This document shows positions 7,747 to 16,395 of a stretch of 64,000 bases of DNA, in pieces (position 1 is the stretch's first letter; the number at the start of each line of letters is the position of its first letter). Made by a program: the position numbers and the translations under genes. This DNA comes from Cedecea sp000277545 (GTDB lineage Bacteria > Pseudomonadota > Gammaproteobacteria > Enterobacterales > Enterobacteriaceae): NCBI GenBank assembly GCA_050847315.1, contig CP193791.1; one strand, given 5' to 3'. Under the pieces are notes generated by a model. It did not search any database. It saw only the letters and a program-made list of their open reading frames with translations, and had not been told where the DNA came from.

Positions 7747-9675
7747 ATGAGCTACCAGGTCTTAGCCCGCAAATGGCGCCCCCAAACTTTTGCTGATGTT
7801 GTCGGCCAGCAACACGTACTGACCGCGCTGGCTAATGGTTTGTCGCTGGGCCGCATCCACCATGCGTATCTTTTTTCCGGCACTCGTGGGGTGGGGAAAA
7901 CCTCAATCGCCCGTCTGCTGGCGAAAGGGCTGAATTGCGAAACCGGTATTACCGCGACCCCTTGTGGCATCTGCGATAACTGCCGCGAAATAGAACAGGG
8001 CCGCTTTGTCGACCTGATTGAGATAGACGCCGCCTCGCGCACCAAAGTAGAAGACACCCGCGATCTGCTGGACAACGTGCAGTACGCCCCCGCGCGCGGC
8101 CGCTTTAAAGTCTATCTTATTGACGAAGTGCACATGCTCTCGCGCCACAGCTTTAACGCGCTGCTTAAGACGCTGGAAGAGCCGCCTCCGCACGTAAAAT
8201 TCCTGCTGGCAACTACCGATCCGCAAAAGCTGCCGGTGACCATTCTTTCTCGCTGCCTGCAATTCCACCTGAAAGCGCTGGACGTCGAACAGATCCGCCA
8301 TCAGTTGGAGCACATTCTTGGTGAAGAGAAGGTCGTGAGCGAACCCCGCGCGCTGCAGCTGTTAGCCCGCGCGGCGGACGGCAGCCTGCGCGATGCGCTG
8401 AGCCTCACCGACCAGGCGATTGCCAGCGGCGACGGGCAGGTCACCACCGCCGCCGTCAGCGCTATGCTCGGCACGCTGGATGATGACCAGGCGCTGTCGC
8501 TGATTGAAGCTGTCGTCCAGGCTGACGGCCAGCGAGTCATGGCATTGCTGAACGACGCAGCCGCTCGCGGCGTGGAGTGGGAAGCTCTGCTGGTAGAAAT
8601 GTCCGCGCTGCTACACCGCGTGGCGATGGTTCAGCTTTCTCCGTCCGCCCTTGGCAGCGATATGGCAGCCATCGAACAGCGCATGCGAGAGCTTGCCCGC
8701 GTTGTTCCCCCGGCCGACGTGCAGCTTTATTACCAGACATTGCTGATTGGCCGCAAAGAGCTGCCGTGGGCGCCGGATCGCCGCATGGGCGTAGAAATGA
8801 CGCTGCTGCGCGCGCTGGCTTTCCATCCGCGCAAGCCGCTGCCTGAGCCGGAAGCATCTCGCCAGGCGGCAAGCATTCCCGTGATTAACCCGGTTTCACA
8901 CCCGCCAGCGGTAAGGCAGCAGCAGGCGGCACCGCCGCCGGACCGGGAAGCCCCTCCGCTGCCGGATGCCACCAGCCAGATCCTCCAGGCGCGCAGCCAA
9001 CTGATGCGCCAGCAGGAGGCTGATAAAGCAAAAAAGAATGAGCCGGCAGCGCAACGACTAGCGCGGCCGGCAAAAAGCTCCGCGCTGGAACGTTTGGCCT
9101 CGGTGACCGAACGCGTTCAGGCGCGCCCTGCGCCGACGGCGCTGGAAAAACCAGCGAAGCCTGAAGCCTATCGCTGGAAGGCACAAAATCCGACGGAAGT
9201 CGCCCCTGAACCGGTCGCTACACCCAAGGCGCTGAAAAAGGCGCTTGAGCATGAAAAAACGCCGGAGCTGGCGCAGAAGCTGGCCGAAGAGGCTATCGAG
9301 CGCGATGAATGGGCGGCGGAAATCAATCAGCTGGTGCTGCCAAAGCTGGTACAACAGCTGGCGCTTAACGCCTGGAAAGAGGTGGACGGCAACCGGGTTT
9401 GCCTGCATTTGCGTCCTGGCCAGCGCCACCTGAATTCGCCATCGGCGCAAAAAACGCTGTCAGATGCCCTGAGTTCGCACCATGGCGAAGCGATAGAACT
9501 GACTATTATTGAAGATGATAATCTGGCTCGCCGCACGCCGCTGGAGTGGCGTCAGGCTATCTACGAAGAGAAGCTGGCGCAGGCGCGCGAGGCGATGAGC
9601 AACGACAGCAATATTCAGACTCTGCAAAGGTTCTTTGATGCTGAGCTGGATGAAGATAGTATTCGCCCTGTTTGA
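7747..9675 (+). CDS. dnaX: DnaX, DNA polymerase III tau (and frameshifted gamma) subunit
   Basis: Clamp-loader ATPase and replisome organiser. Full-length tau has 642 residues (E. coli 643). Visible are the Walker A motif GTRGVGKT at 45-52, the four zinc cysteines C64, C73, C76 and C79, and a DEVH Walker B. A Pro/Ala/Gln-rich linker separates these from the C-terminal domains that bind DnaB and the polymerase alpha subunit. A programmed -1 frameshift at codons 429-430 yields gamma of 431 residues, the same length as in E. coli. ybaB follows 87 bases downstream as in E. coli, but recR, which completes the E. coli operon, is displaced here by an inserted gene pair. Confidence 0.98.
   Translation: MSYQVLARKWRPQTFADVVGQQHVLTALANGLSLGRIHHAYLFSGTRGVGKTSIARLLAKGLNCETGITATPCGICDNCREIEQGRFVDLIEIDAASRTKVEDTRDLLDNVQYAPARGRFKVYLIDEVHMLSRHSFNALLKTLEEPPPHVKFLLATTDPQKLPVTILSRCLQFHLKALDVEQIRHQLEHILGEEKVVSEPRALQLLARAADGSLRDALSLTDQAIASGDGQVTTAAVSAMLGTLDDDQALSLIEAVVQADGQRVMALLNDAAARGVEWEALLVEMSALLHRVAMVQLSPSALGSDMAAIEQRMRELARVVPPADVQLYYQTLLIGRKELPWAPDRRMGVEMTLLRALAFHPRKPLPEPEASRQAASIPVINPVSHPPAVRQQQAAPPPDREAPPLPDATSQILQARSQLMRQQEADKAKKNEPAAQRLARPAKSSALERLASVTERVQARPAPTALEKPAKPEAYRWKAQNPTEVAPEPVATPKALKKALEHEKTPELAQKLAEEAIERDEWAAEINQLVLPKLVQQLALNAWKEVDGNRVCLHLRPGQRHLNSPSAQKTLSDALSSHHGEAIELTIIEDDNLARRTPLEWRQAIYEEKLAQAREAMSNDSNIQTLQRFFDAELDEDSIRPV
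9014..9071 (+). promoter_or_regulatory. programmed -1 ribosomal frameshift signal in dnaX
   Basis: All three parts of the E. coli signal are present. A Shine-Dalgarno-like AGGAGG (9014-9019) lies ten bases before the slippery heptamer A-AAA-AAG (9030-9036). After a five-base spacer comes a stem with GCCGGC arms (9042-9047 with 9066-9071), continued after one mismatch by GCGC pairs (9049-9052 with 9061-9064). Slipping by -1 decodes one Glu codon and then meets TGA at 9039-9041, giving gamma. Confidence 0.93.
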
Positions 9676-9762
9676 TATGCCTCGCCTGGCGCGGCATAGT
9701 GTGAAACCCTGATAGCCACTCTCGCATTCTGTGAGGGCTGGCCCGATGAAAGAGAGAAGATT

Positions 9763-10092
9763 ATGTTTGGAAAAGGCGGTCTGGGTAACCTGATGAAGCA
9801 GGCCCAGCAGATGCAGGAAAAAATGGCCCAGGCTCAGGAAGAAATCGCCAACATGGAAGTCACCGGCGAGTCCGGCGCGGGCCTGGTGAAAGTGACCATC
9901 AACGGGGCGCACAACTGCCGCCGTGTCGAAATCGACCCAAGCCTGATGGAAGATGACAAAGAAATGGTTGAAGACCTGGTTGCCGCAGCCTTCAACGATG
10001 CCGCTCGCCGTATCGGCGAAGCGCAGAAAGAAAAAATGGCTGGGGTGTCCAACGGCATGCAGTTGCCACCGGGCTTCAAAATGCCATTCTGA
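9763..10092 (+). CDS. ybaB: YbaB/EbfC nucleoid-associated protein
   Basis: A small dimeric DNA-binding protein of 109 residues, as in E. coli, beginning MFGKGGLGNLMKQAQQMQ. The N-terminal helix is Gln/Met/Lys rich, followed by the conserved segment VKVTINGAHNCRRVEIDPSLM. It is cotranscribed downstream of dnaX; the ribosome site GAGAGAAG is close to the ATG. In E. coli recR overlaps its end, whereas here a strong terminator follows, so this gene ends the transcript. Confidence 0.95.
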   Translation: MFGKGGLGNLMKQAQQMQEKMAQAQEEIANMEVTGESGAGLVKVTINGAHNCRRVEIDPSLMEDDKEMVEDLVAAAFNDAARRIGEAQKEKMAGVSNGMQLPPGFKMPF

Positions 10093-10101
10093 TGCTTTTC
10101 C

Positions 10102-10131
10102 GCCTTCTCCCGCCCGGGAGAAGGCCGTTTT
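10102..10131 (+). terminator. terminator after ybaB
   Basis: GCCTTCTCCC (10102-10111), loop GCCC, then GGGAGAAGGC (10116-10125) make a perfect ten-pair stem, followed within two bases by TTTT. It stands between the convergent ybaB and LysR genes and would close the dnaX-ybaB transcript before the inserted cassette. Confidence 0.8.
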
Positions 10132-10132
10132 C

Positions 10133-11038
10133 TTACTCCTCGTCCAGCGCCTGATAGCTCTCCGCCAGAAAATCAATTAACGCCCGCACCGCCGGTAACT
10201 GCCCTCGTCGTGAAGGGAAGACCGCATGCACGATCTCCATTCTTGCTCGCCATTCTGGCAACACGTGAACCAGCTTGCCCTGCGCCAGCGCGTCGTTAAG
10301 CATCAGCTTCGGGAGCTGCACGACGCCAATCCCGTTCAGCGCCGCGGTACGCAGCGCGATCATATCCGTCGTCACATAGCGGGGCTTGTGGTGAACAATC
10401 ACCTCCTGCTGTTCCGGGCCAAACAGGCACCAGCGATAAGTTTGCTGCGGCCTGTCCAGCGCCAGGCTTGGCCAGTGGGCGAGATCTGTAGGTGCCGCAG
10501 GCATACCCTGGCGGGCGACCAGATCCGGGCTGGCGACCAGGCACATGCTGCGGGTGGCCAGCTTGCGCATCACCAGGTCGCTGTCTTCCAGCGGCAAAGG
10601 ACGCACGCGAATAGCTAAATCAACGTTTTCGTTCAGCACGTCCACGCGGCGGTTGGTTTCCTCAAGCTGAATCACAATCTGCGGATAAAGCTGCATAAAG
10701 CGCGCCAGCATATCGCCGACGTGGACATGCAGCAGCGCTATCGGGCAGGTGAGGCGGATCAGCCCTCGCGGCTCTGACTTGAGCGTGTCGATGGCTTCCT
10801 GCGCCGCTTCTGCTTCAATCATCATTGCCTTGCAGTGGCGGTAGAAAATATGCCCGGCTTCGGTGACCGTGAAGCTCCGCGTCGAGCGCTGCATCAGGCG
10901 GGTTTCAAGCCGCTCTTCCAGCAGCGCAATGCGGCGGCTCAGGCGGGACTTTGGAATGTCGATAACCCGGCTGGCGGGGGAAAAACCGCCGTGGTCTACC
11001 ACCTGCACGAAGTACCACAGATCGTTTAGGTCCTGCAT
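10133..11038 (-). CDS. LysR-family transcriptional regulator next to pirin
   Basis: A 301-residue LysR-type regulator. The winged helix-turn-helix occupies about 1-60, with ASRVIDIPKSRLSRRIALLE as its recognition part, followed by the periplasmic-binding-protein-like effector domain. The start MQDLNDLWYFVQVVDHGGF is where LysR homology begins; an upstream in-frame ATG would add 14 unrelated residues. It is divergent from the pirin gene with about 110 bases between, the usual arrangement when a LysR protein controls its neighbour. Target and effector are unknown. The gene pair is absent from this position in E. coli. Confidence 0.9.
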   Translation of the reverse strand: MQDLNDLWYFVQVVDHGGFSPASRVIDIPKSRLSRRIALLEERLETRLMQRSTRSFTVTEAGHIFYRHCKAMMIEAEAAQEAIDTLKSEPRGLIRLTCPIALLHVHVGDMLARFMQLYPQIVIQLEETNRRVDVLNENVDLAIRVRPLPLEDSDLVMRKLATRSMCLVASPDLVARQGMPAAPTDLAHWPSLALDRPQQTYRWCLFGPEQQEVIVHHKPRYVTTDMIALRTAALNGIGVVQLPKLMLNDALAQGKLVHVLPEWRARMEIVHAVFPSRRGQLPAVRALIDFLAESYQALDEE

Positions 11039-11146
11039 TTCTATTGTCCTGATTATGGAACACTGAGTCCATTTTAGCACTCTACCGGGCTGAGCGTCTG
11101 ACGGGTAAGCTTTATCCCATCAGAAACAACCCTTGTGGAGAGAATC

Positions 11147-12016
11147 ATGAAATCAATTCTTGGCGTCTACACCGCACCGGCTTCCCACTGGGTGGGGGAT
11201 GGTTTCCCGGTTCGGTCGCTGTTTTCGTACTCAAAATTTGCCGAGCAGCTTAGCCCGTTCCTGCTGCTGGACTACGCGGGCCCGGCGGAATTTAAGCCGA
11301 GCAATAAAGGCCAGCGCGGCGTGGATCAGCATCCGCATCGTGGCTTTGAAACCGTGACCATCGTCTACAAAGGCGAAGTGGCGCATCGCGATAACGCGGG
11401 CAACGGCGGTGTGATTGGTCCGGGTGACGTGCAGTGGATGACCGCCGGGAGCGGCATCCTTCACGAGGAATACCATTCTCCGGCATTCAGCGAAGCGGGC
11501 GGCAGCCTGGAAATGGTGCAGCTGTGGGTTAACCTGCCTGCAAAAGACAAAATGACCGCGCCTGGCTATCAGCCGATTACCGACGGCGATATTCCGGTGA
11601 TCGATTTGCCGGACAATGCCGGTAAGGTTCGCGTGATTGCCGGTGAGTTTGACGGAACCAAAGGCCCGGCCAGGACCTTCTCGCCAATCAGCATTTGGGA
11701 TTTGCGCCTGAACCCACGAGGCGTTACGCAGTTGGCGGTGAAAGACGGCTGGAACACGGCGCTGGTGGTGTTGAAAGGCACGGTGCTGGTCAACGGTGAA
11801 GAGGTGGCGCGTGAAGCACAGCTGGTAGTGCTGGATGCCAAAGGCGAAAGCGTGACCCTCGAAGCCAATAATGACGCGGTGGTTCTGTTGCTAAGCGGTG
11901 AGCCTCTGAATGAGCCTGTGGTGGGTTATGGCCCGTTCGTGATGAACACCAAAGAGGAGATTCATCAGGCCATCGATGATTTTAATCAGGGCCGTTTCGG
12001 CAAAGACATCGCGTAA
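11147..12016 (+). CDS. pirin family protein (bicupin)
   Basis: A 289-residue pirin, a two-cupin-domain metalloprotein of the cytoplasm. The N-terminal cupin carries the conserved metal ligands in HPHRGFETVTIVYKGEVAHRD and the later HEEYH (E in HEE). The C-terminal cupin begins around residue 170. Bacterial pirins are variously reported as quercetinase-like enzymes or protein-binding regulators; the substrate here cannot be told. The start MKSILGVYTAPASHWVGDGF follows the ribosome site GGAGAGA. It probably forms a unit with the divergent LysR gene. Both lie between ybaB and recR, which are adjacent in E. coli. Confidence 0.9.
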   Translation: MKSILGVYTAPASHWVGDGFPVRSLFSYSKFAEQLSPFLLLDYAGPAEFKPSNKGQRGVDQHPHRGFETVTIVYKGEVAHRDNAGNGGVIGPGDVQWMTAGSGILHEEYHSPAFSEAGGSLEMVQLWVNLPAKDKMTAPGYQPITDGDIPVIDLPDNAGKVRVIAGEFDGTKGPARTFSPISIWDLRLNPRGVTQLAVKDGWNTALVVLKGTVLVNGEEVAREAQLVVLDAKGESVTLEANNDAVVLLLSGEPLNEPVVGYGPFVMNTKEEIHQAIDDFNQGRFGKDIA

Positions 12017-12119
12017 ACATTTCCCCCGGCGAGCCTTCGTGCGGGGTATATCTTTTCCTATACCCATCCGCGGGGCTAATGTTAGGCTATAGCCCACTTT
12101 TTTCTCACAAGCCCGAGCG

Positions 12120-12725
12120 ATGCAAACCAGTCCTTTACTCTCAGCCCTTATGGAATCCCTGCGCTGCCTGCCCGGCGTTGGCCCGAAATCCGCCCAGCGT
12201 ATGGCGTTTGCCCTGCTGCAGCGCGACCGCAGCGGCGGCATGCGTCTGGCTCAGGCGCTGACCCGCGCCATGTCCGAGATTGGCCACTGTGCGGATTGCC
12301 GTACCTTTACCGAGCAGGAAGTTTGCTCCATTTGCTCCAATCCACGTCGCCAGGAAAACGGCCAGATTTGCGTGGTGGAGAGCCCGGCGGATATTCACGC
12401 CATCGAGCAAACCGGCCAGTTCTCAGGCCGCTACTTTGTCTTAATGGGGCACCTCTCGCCGCTGGACGGCATTGGCCCGAACGATATTGGACTGGATCGC
12501 CTTGAGCAGCGCCTTGCCAGCGAGCCGATGAAAGAAGTTATTCTTGCCACCAACCCGACGGTAGAAGGCGAAGCCACGGCGAACTACATTGCCGAGCTGT
12601 GCGCGCAGTACGGCGTTGAAGCCAGCCGTATCGCCCACGGGGTGCCGGTGGGCGGCGAGCTGGAAATGGTGGATGGCACCACGCTTTCACACTCGCTGCT
12701 GGGTCGCCATAAGATTAATTTTTAA
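12120..12725 (+). CDS. recR: RecR, recombination mediator protein
   Basis: Works with RecF and RecO to load RecA at gaps covered by SSB. The product has 201 residues as in E. coli. It shows an N-terminal helix-hairpin-helix (LPGVGPKSAQRMAF), a four-cysteine zinc finger (CADC...CSIC) and the Toprim domain with VVESPADIHAIE. The start MQTSPLLSALMESLRCLPGV matches the family. In E. coli recR is the last gene of dnaX-ybaB-recR; here it must have its own promoter, because the LysR/pirin pair and a terminator intervene. Confidence 0.97.
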   Translation: MQTSPLLSALMESLRCLPGVGPKSAQRMAFALLQRDRSGGMRLAQALTRAMSEIGHCADCRTFTEQEVCSICSNPRRQENGQICVVESPADIHAIEQTGQFSGRYFVLMGHLSPLDGIGPNDIGLDRLEQRLASEPMKEVILATNPTVEGEATANYIAELCAQYGVEASRIAHGVPVGGELEMVDGTTLSHSLLGRHKINF

Positions 12726-12755
12726 TCGGTTGGGGGAGGTTTTTGCCTCCTCCAG

Positions 12756-12783
12756 CTTGAAAAGGCACAAATCGCTACCATAT
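12756..12783 (+). promoter_or_regulatory. sigma-32-like heat-shock promoter of htpG
   Basis: CTTGAAA (12756-12762) matches the sigma-32 -35 consensus, and CTACCATAT (12775-12783) resembles the -10 CCCCATNTA with a spacer in the right range. htpG is a known heat-shock gene in E. coli. The assignment rests on motif and context only. Confidence 0.6.
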
Positions 12784-12835
12784 CCCCCTCAACGTTTTCT
12801 TCATCCCGTATGATTTTGTTGAGGTATCAATGACC

Positions 12836-14710
12836 ATGAAAGGACAAGAGACCCGCGGTTTTCAGTCAGAGGTAAAACAGCTTCTGCACCTGATGATCCA
12901 TTCTCTCTATTCAAACAAAGAAATCTTCCTGCGTGAGCTGATCTCCAACGCCTCCGATGCGGCAGACAAGCTGCGCTTTCGCGCCCTGTCTGACGCCAGC
13001 CTTTACGAAGGTGACGGTGAACTGCGCGTTCGCGTCTCTTTTAACAAAGACAACCGTACCCTGACTATTGCAGATAACGGCATCGGCATGACCCGTGATG
13101 AAGTTATCGATCATCTGGGCACCATTGCTAAATCCGGCACCAAGGCTTTCCTTGAGTCCATGGGTTCTGACCAGGCGAAAGACAGCCAGCTTATCGGCCA
13201 GTTCGGCGTAGGCTTCTATTCTGCGTTTATCGTGGCGGACAAAGTCACCGTTCGCACTCGCGCCGCCGGTGCCAGCGCGGAGCAGGGCGTGTTCTGGGAG
13301 TCTGAAGGCGCGGGTGAATACACCGTGGCCGACATTGAGAAAGTCGATCGTGGTACCGAAATCACGCTGCATCTGCGTGAAGGCGAAGATGAGTTCCTCG
13401 ACGACTGGCGCGTTCGCTCCATTATCAGCAAATATTCTGACCACATCGCTCTGCCGGTTGAGATTGAACAGCAGGAAGAAAAAGACGGTGAGACCATCGT
13501 TAGCTGGGAAAAAATCAACAAAGCTCAGGCGCTGTGGACCCGCAGCAAATCCGAAGTTAGCGATGACGAATACAAAGAGTTCTACAAGCACATCGCCCAC
13601 GACTTTACCGACCCGCTGGCCTGGAGCCACAACCGCGTAGAAGGGAAGCAGGAATACACCAGCCTGTTGTACATCCCTGCGCAGGCGCCGTGGGATATGT
13701 GGAATCGTGACCACAAACACGGGCTGAAACTCTACGTGCAGCGCGTGTTTATCATGGACGATGCCGAGCAGTTCATGCCGAACTACCTGCGCTTCGTGCG
13801 TGGCCTGATAGATTCTAACGATCTGCCGCTGAACGTTTCCCGTGAAATCCTGCAGGACAGCCGCGTGACCCAGAACCTGCGCAGCGCGCTGACCAAGCGT
13901 GTGCTGCAGATGCTGGACAAGCTGGCGAAAGACGATGCTGAGAAATACCAGACCTTCTGGAAAAACTTTGGCCTGGTGTTGAAAGAAGGCCCGGCGGAAG
14001 ATAACGCGAACCAGGAAGCTATCGCTAAACTGCTGCGCTTCGCGACCACGCACAACGACTCCTCCGCGCAGACCGTGTCGCTGGAAGAGTATGTCTCCCG
14101 CATGAAAGAAGGCCAGGAGAAGATCTACTACATCACCGCGGACAGCTACGCGGCGGCGAAGAGCAGCCCACACCTGGAACTGCTGCGTAAGAAAGGCATC
14201 GAAGTCCTGCTGCTTTCCGATCGCATCGACGAGTGGATGATGAGCTACCTGACCGAGTTCGACGGGAAAGCGTTCCAGTCAGTCAGCAAGACCGATGAAT
14301 CACTGGATAAGTTGACGGACGAAGAAACCGAAGAAGCGAAAGAAGCTGAGAAGGCGCTGGAGCCGTTCGTGGACCGCGTGAAAACCCTGCTGGGCGAGCG
14401 TGTGAAGGAAGTGCGTCTGACGCATCGCCTGACCGATACCCCGGCGATCGTCACCACCGACAGCAACGACATGAGCACCCAGATGGCGAAACTGTTTGCC
14501 GCAGCGGGCCAGGAAGTGCCGGAAGTGAAGTACATCTTCGAGCTTAACCCGGAGCATGCGCTGGTGAAACGCGCTGCGGATACGCAGGATGACGCGCAGT
14601 TTAGCGAGTGGGTTGAGCTGCTGCTTGACCAGGCGCTGTTAGCTGAGCGCGGCCAGCTGGAAGATCCTAACCAGTTCATCCGCCGCATGAACCAGCTGCT
14701 GGTTTCTTAA
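12836..14710 (+). CDS. htpG: HtpG, bacterial Hsp90 chaperone
   Basis: ATP-dependent cytosolic chaperone that cooperates with DnaK. The start at MKGQETRGFQSEV gives 624 residues, identical to E. coli; an ATG two codons earlier is also possible and lies closer to the GAGG ribosome site. The N-terminal GHKL ATPase shows ELISNASDAADKLR, DNGIGM and GQFGVGFYSAF. The middle domain holds the catalytic Arg region (NVSREILQDSR), and the C-terminal dimerisation domain ends NQLLVS. A perfect hairpin terminator follows, so it is probably monocistronic. Confidence 0.98.
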   Translation: MKGQETRGFQSEVKQLLHLMIHSLYSNKEIFLRELISNASDAADKLRFRALSDASLYEGDGELRVRVSFNKDNRTLTIADNGIGMTRDEVIDHLGTIAKSGTKAFLESMGSDQAKDSQLIGQFGVGFYSAFIVADKVTVRTRAAGASAEQGVFWESEGAGEYTVADIEKVDRGTEITLHLREGEDEFLDDWRVRSIISKYSDHIALPVEIEQQEEKDGETIVSWEKINKAQALWTRSKSEVSDDEYKEFYKHIAHDFTDPLAWSHNRVEGKQEYTSLLYIPAQAPWDMWNRDHKHGLKLYVQRVFIMDDAEQFMPNYLRFVRGLIDSNDLPLNVSREILQDSRVTQNLRSALTKRVLQMLDKLAKDDAEKYQTFWKNFGLVLKEGPAEDNANQEAIAKLLRFATTHNDSSAQTVSLEEYVSRMKEGQEKIYYITADSYAAAKSSPHLELLRKKGIEVLLLSDRIDEWMMSYLTEFDGKAFQSVSKTDESLDKLTDEETEEAKEAEKALEPFVDRVKTLLGERVKEVRLTHRLTDTPAIVTTDSNDMSTQMAKLFAAAGQEVPEVKYIFELNPEHALVKRAADTQDDAQFSEWVELLLDQALLAERGQLEDPNQFIRRMNQLLVS

Positions 14711-14730
14711 GTCCGATTGATTATCTGACA

Positions 14731-14762
14731 AAAGCCACCTGTATAGACAGGTGGTTTTTTTT
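14731..14762 (+). terminator. htpG terminator
   Basis: CCACCTGT (14735-14742), loop ATAG, ACAGGTGG (14747-14754), then eight T. A textbook intrinsic terminator 20 bases after the htpG stop. Confidence 0.93.
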
Positions 14763-14864
14763 CACTTAAATATTCAGGCACAGTAACTGCAGAAAATTTC
14801 ATGCTTTAAAAAGTAAGGTTATTTTTCTGTCGGAATACGGGCTATGGATGTTGAATTTCAGATA

Positions 14865-15215
14865 TTACAGCCACTTTATTTTGCTTTCCCAACCTTTCAG
14901 TTCCATGCACTGATTAAATAACCGGTCCCGGCTTTCGCTATTCACGTCCATCACATAGCTTTCAATTTCTGGTTTTTTTACCGCCCGGGTTTTCTCGCCA
15001 TCACACTCATCTTTTTTAGTACAGGCTTCGTAGTAAGTGGTGTACTTAGTACGTTGTGCAACCTCATTCCTCACCGGGAAAGCCTGCTGGGACTGGGTTT
15101 CACAGTCTCCTCGTGCGCTGGTGTACTCCTGCGCGTTACTGCGGGTTTTTACCCACTGAGATGTGCACCCGCTTAGCAGCAAACAACAGATAATGGCAAT
15201 TAAGGGCTTATTCAT
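14865..15215 (-). CDS. small lipoprotein of unknown function
   Basis: A 116-residue product with a lipoprotein signal peptide: basic start MNKP, a hydrophobic stretch, then lipobox LLSGC with the acylated cysteine at 17. The residue after it is Thr, so by the usual sorting rule it should go to the outer membrane. The mature part is hydrophilic with four cysteines (38, 65, 71, 103), enough for two disulfides, and ends with QCMELKGWESKIKWL. I do not recognise the family. The start was set at the signal peptide; a longer frame upstream would bury it. It lies on the opposite strand between htpG and adk, which are neighbours in E. coli, so it is an insertion there. Confidence 0.75.
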   Translation of the reverse strand: MNKPLIAIICCLLLSGCTSQWVKTRSNAQEYTSARGDCETQSQQAFPVRNEVAQRTKYTTYYEACTKKDECDGEKTRAVKKPEIESYVMDVNSESRDRLFNQCMELKGWESKIKWL

Positions 15216-15616
15216 GGCGGGCGCTCTTCCTTTTAGCAAAATAGATCTCCTGGTTAACAGCCTGACGCCAAACAGCGTCGGCAGGCTGTGTTGGCCGTCA
15301 TTATAATTGCTGTACATAAACCTAATCTATATAGCAGGCCTTTTTCAGCCTGCCTGACGGTTCATAAATTACCAGGCGAAGACCTTATTATTCCCCCGAT
15401 GAGATAAGGGATAAGGCGGCTGCTGTAAAATAAAAATGCTGTTTGGCTGAACCGATTCTGGCTTCCGTCAGGGCCGCTAAGTGGTCGGGATTCAGGCGAA
15501 ATCGAGGCCCGGGGCTTCAGCCTGAGCGCCTCCCTTTCTTGTGATGATACCGCCTTTAGTGGTATGGTTTTCGCCTCAAATTCGATTGAATAATTAAATG
15601 TATGGGGAATTACGCA
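15216..15616. other. gene-free spacer upstream of adk
   Basis: About 400 bases without a credible gene; the reading frames that cross it are shadows. It must contain the promoters of the lipoprotein gene and of adk. A short hairpin (ATACC at 15547-15551 with GGTAT at 15561-15565, then GGTTTT) lies about 50 bases before adk and could be a weak terminator or leader structure. A second weak hairpin CAGGC...GCCTG lies near 15335-15353. Nothing else stands out. Confidence 0.5.
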
Positions 15617-16261
15617 ATGCGTATCATTCTGCTCGGCGCACCGGGCGCAGGTAAAGGGACTCAGGCTCAGTTCATCATGGAGAAATACGGTATTCCGCAA
15701 ATCTCCACCGGTGATATGCTGCGTGCTGCGGTTAAATCTGGTTCAGAACTGGGTAAACAGGCCAAAGACATCATGGATGCTGGCAAACTAGTGACCGATG
15801 AGCTGGTTATCGCCCTGGTTAAAGAGCGCATTGCGCAGGAAGACTGCCGTAACGGTTTCCTGCTGGACGGTTTCCCACGCACTATCCCGCAGGCAGACGC
15901 CATGAAAGAAGCGGGCATCAAGGTTGATTTCGTGCTGGAGTTCGACGTACCTGACGAGCTGATCGTTGACCGCATCGTGGGTCGCCGCGTGCACGCTGCT
16001 TCCGGCCGCGTTTACCACATTAAATTCAACCCGCCTAAGGTTGAAGGTAAAGACGACGTGACCGGCGAAGAGCTGACTACCCGTAAAGACGATCAGGAAG
16101 AAACCGTGCGTAAACGCCTGGTGGAATACCATCAGATGACCGCGCCGCTGATCGGCTACTACTCTAAAGAAGCGCAGGCGGGTAACACCCAATACGCTAA
16201 AGTTGACGGCACCCAGGCCGTGGCTGACGTGCGCGCTGAACTGGAAAAAATCCTCGGATAA
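15617..16261 (+). CDS. adk: Adk, adenylate kinase
   Basis: Catalyses ATP + AMP to 2 ADP and is essential. It has 214 residues as in E. coli and is nearly identical in sequence. The P-loop GAPGAGKGTQ is at 7-16, the AMP-binding helix STGDMLR near 30-36, the GFPRT motif near 85, and the LID domain at about 122-159 is of the long type without zinc cysteines. The start MRIILLG follows a GGGGAA ribosome site; an upstream in-frame ATG is five codons earlier but has no homology. A perfect palindromic terminator follows. Confidence 0.98.
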   Translation: MRIILLGAPGAGKGTQAQFIMEKYGIPQISTGDMLRAAVKSGSELGKQAKDIMDAGKLVTDELVIALVKERIAQEDCRNGFLLDGFPRTIPQADAMKEAGIKVDFVLEFDVPDELIVDRIVGRRVHAASGRVYHIKFNPPKVEGKDDVTGEELTTRKDDQEETVRKRLVEYHQMTAPLIGYYSKEAQAGNTQYAKVDGTQAVADVRAELEKILG

Positions 16262-16272
16262 TTTCCCGCAGC

Positions 16273-16311
16273 GGCAAAAAATACCAGGGCATGCCCTGGT
16301 ATTTTTTTGCC
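16273..16311. terminator. adk terminator, long perfect inverted repeat
   Basis: ATACCAGGGCA followed directly by TGCCCTGGTAT (16281-16302) is a perfect 11-base-arm palindrome, flanked by an A run on the left and seven T on the right and by GGC/GCC at the ends. It is an efficient terminator for adk. Confidence 0.92.
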
Positions 16312-16395
16312 CCTATTTTCCCCTTTCACTGTAATCGGTTCTCGTTTCGCTCTTTTACGTTACAATTGACGGCAATTTACAGATAAGGGGTGGGA

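Noticed and set aside
12911..14173. 420-codon open frame on the reverse strand opposite htpG
   Set aside because: It lies wholly within htpG, in a frame kept open by codon bias. Its product is unlike any known family, whereas htpG is full length and conserved.
15362..15700. 112-codon reverse-strand frame in the adk upstream spacer
   Set aside because: It runs into the adk coding region, has no ribosome site or recognisable protein features, and crosses the adk promoter.
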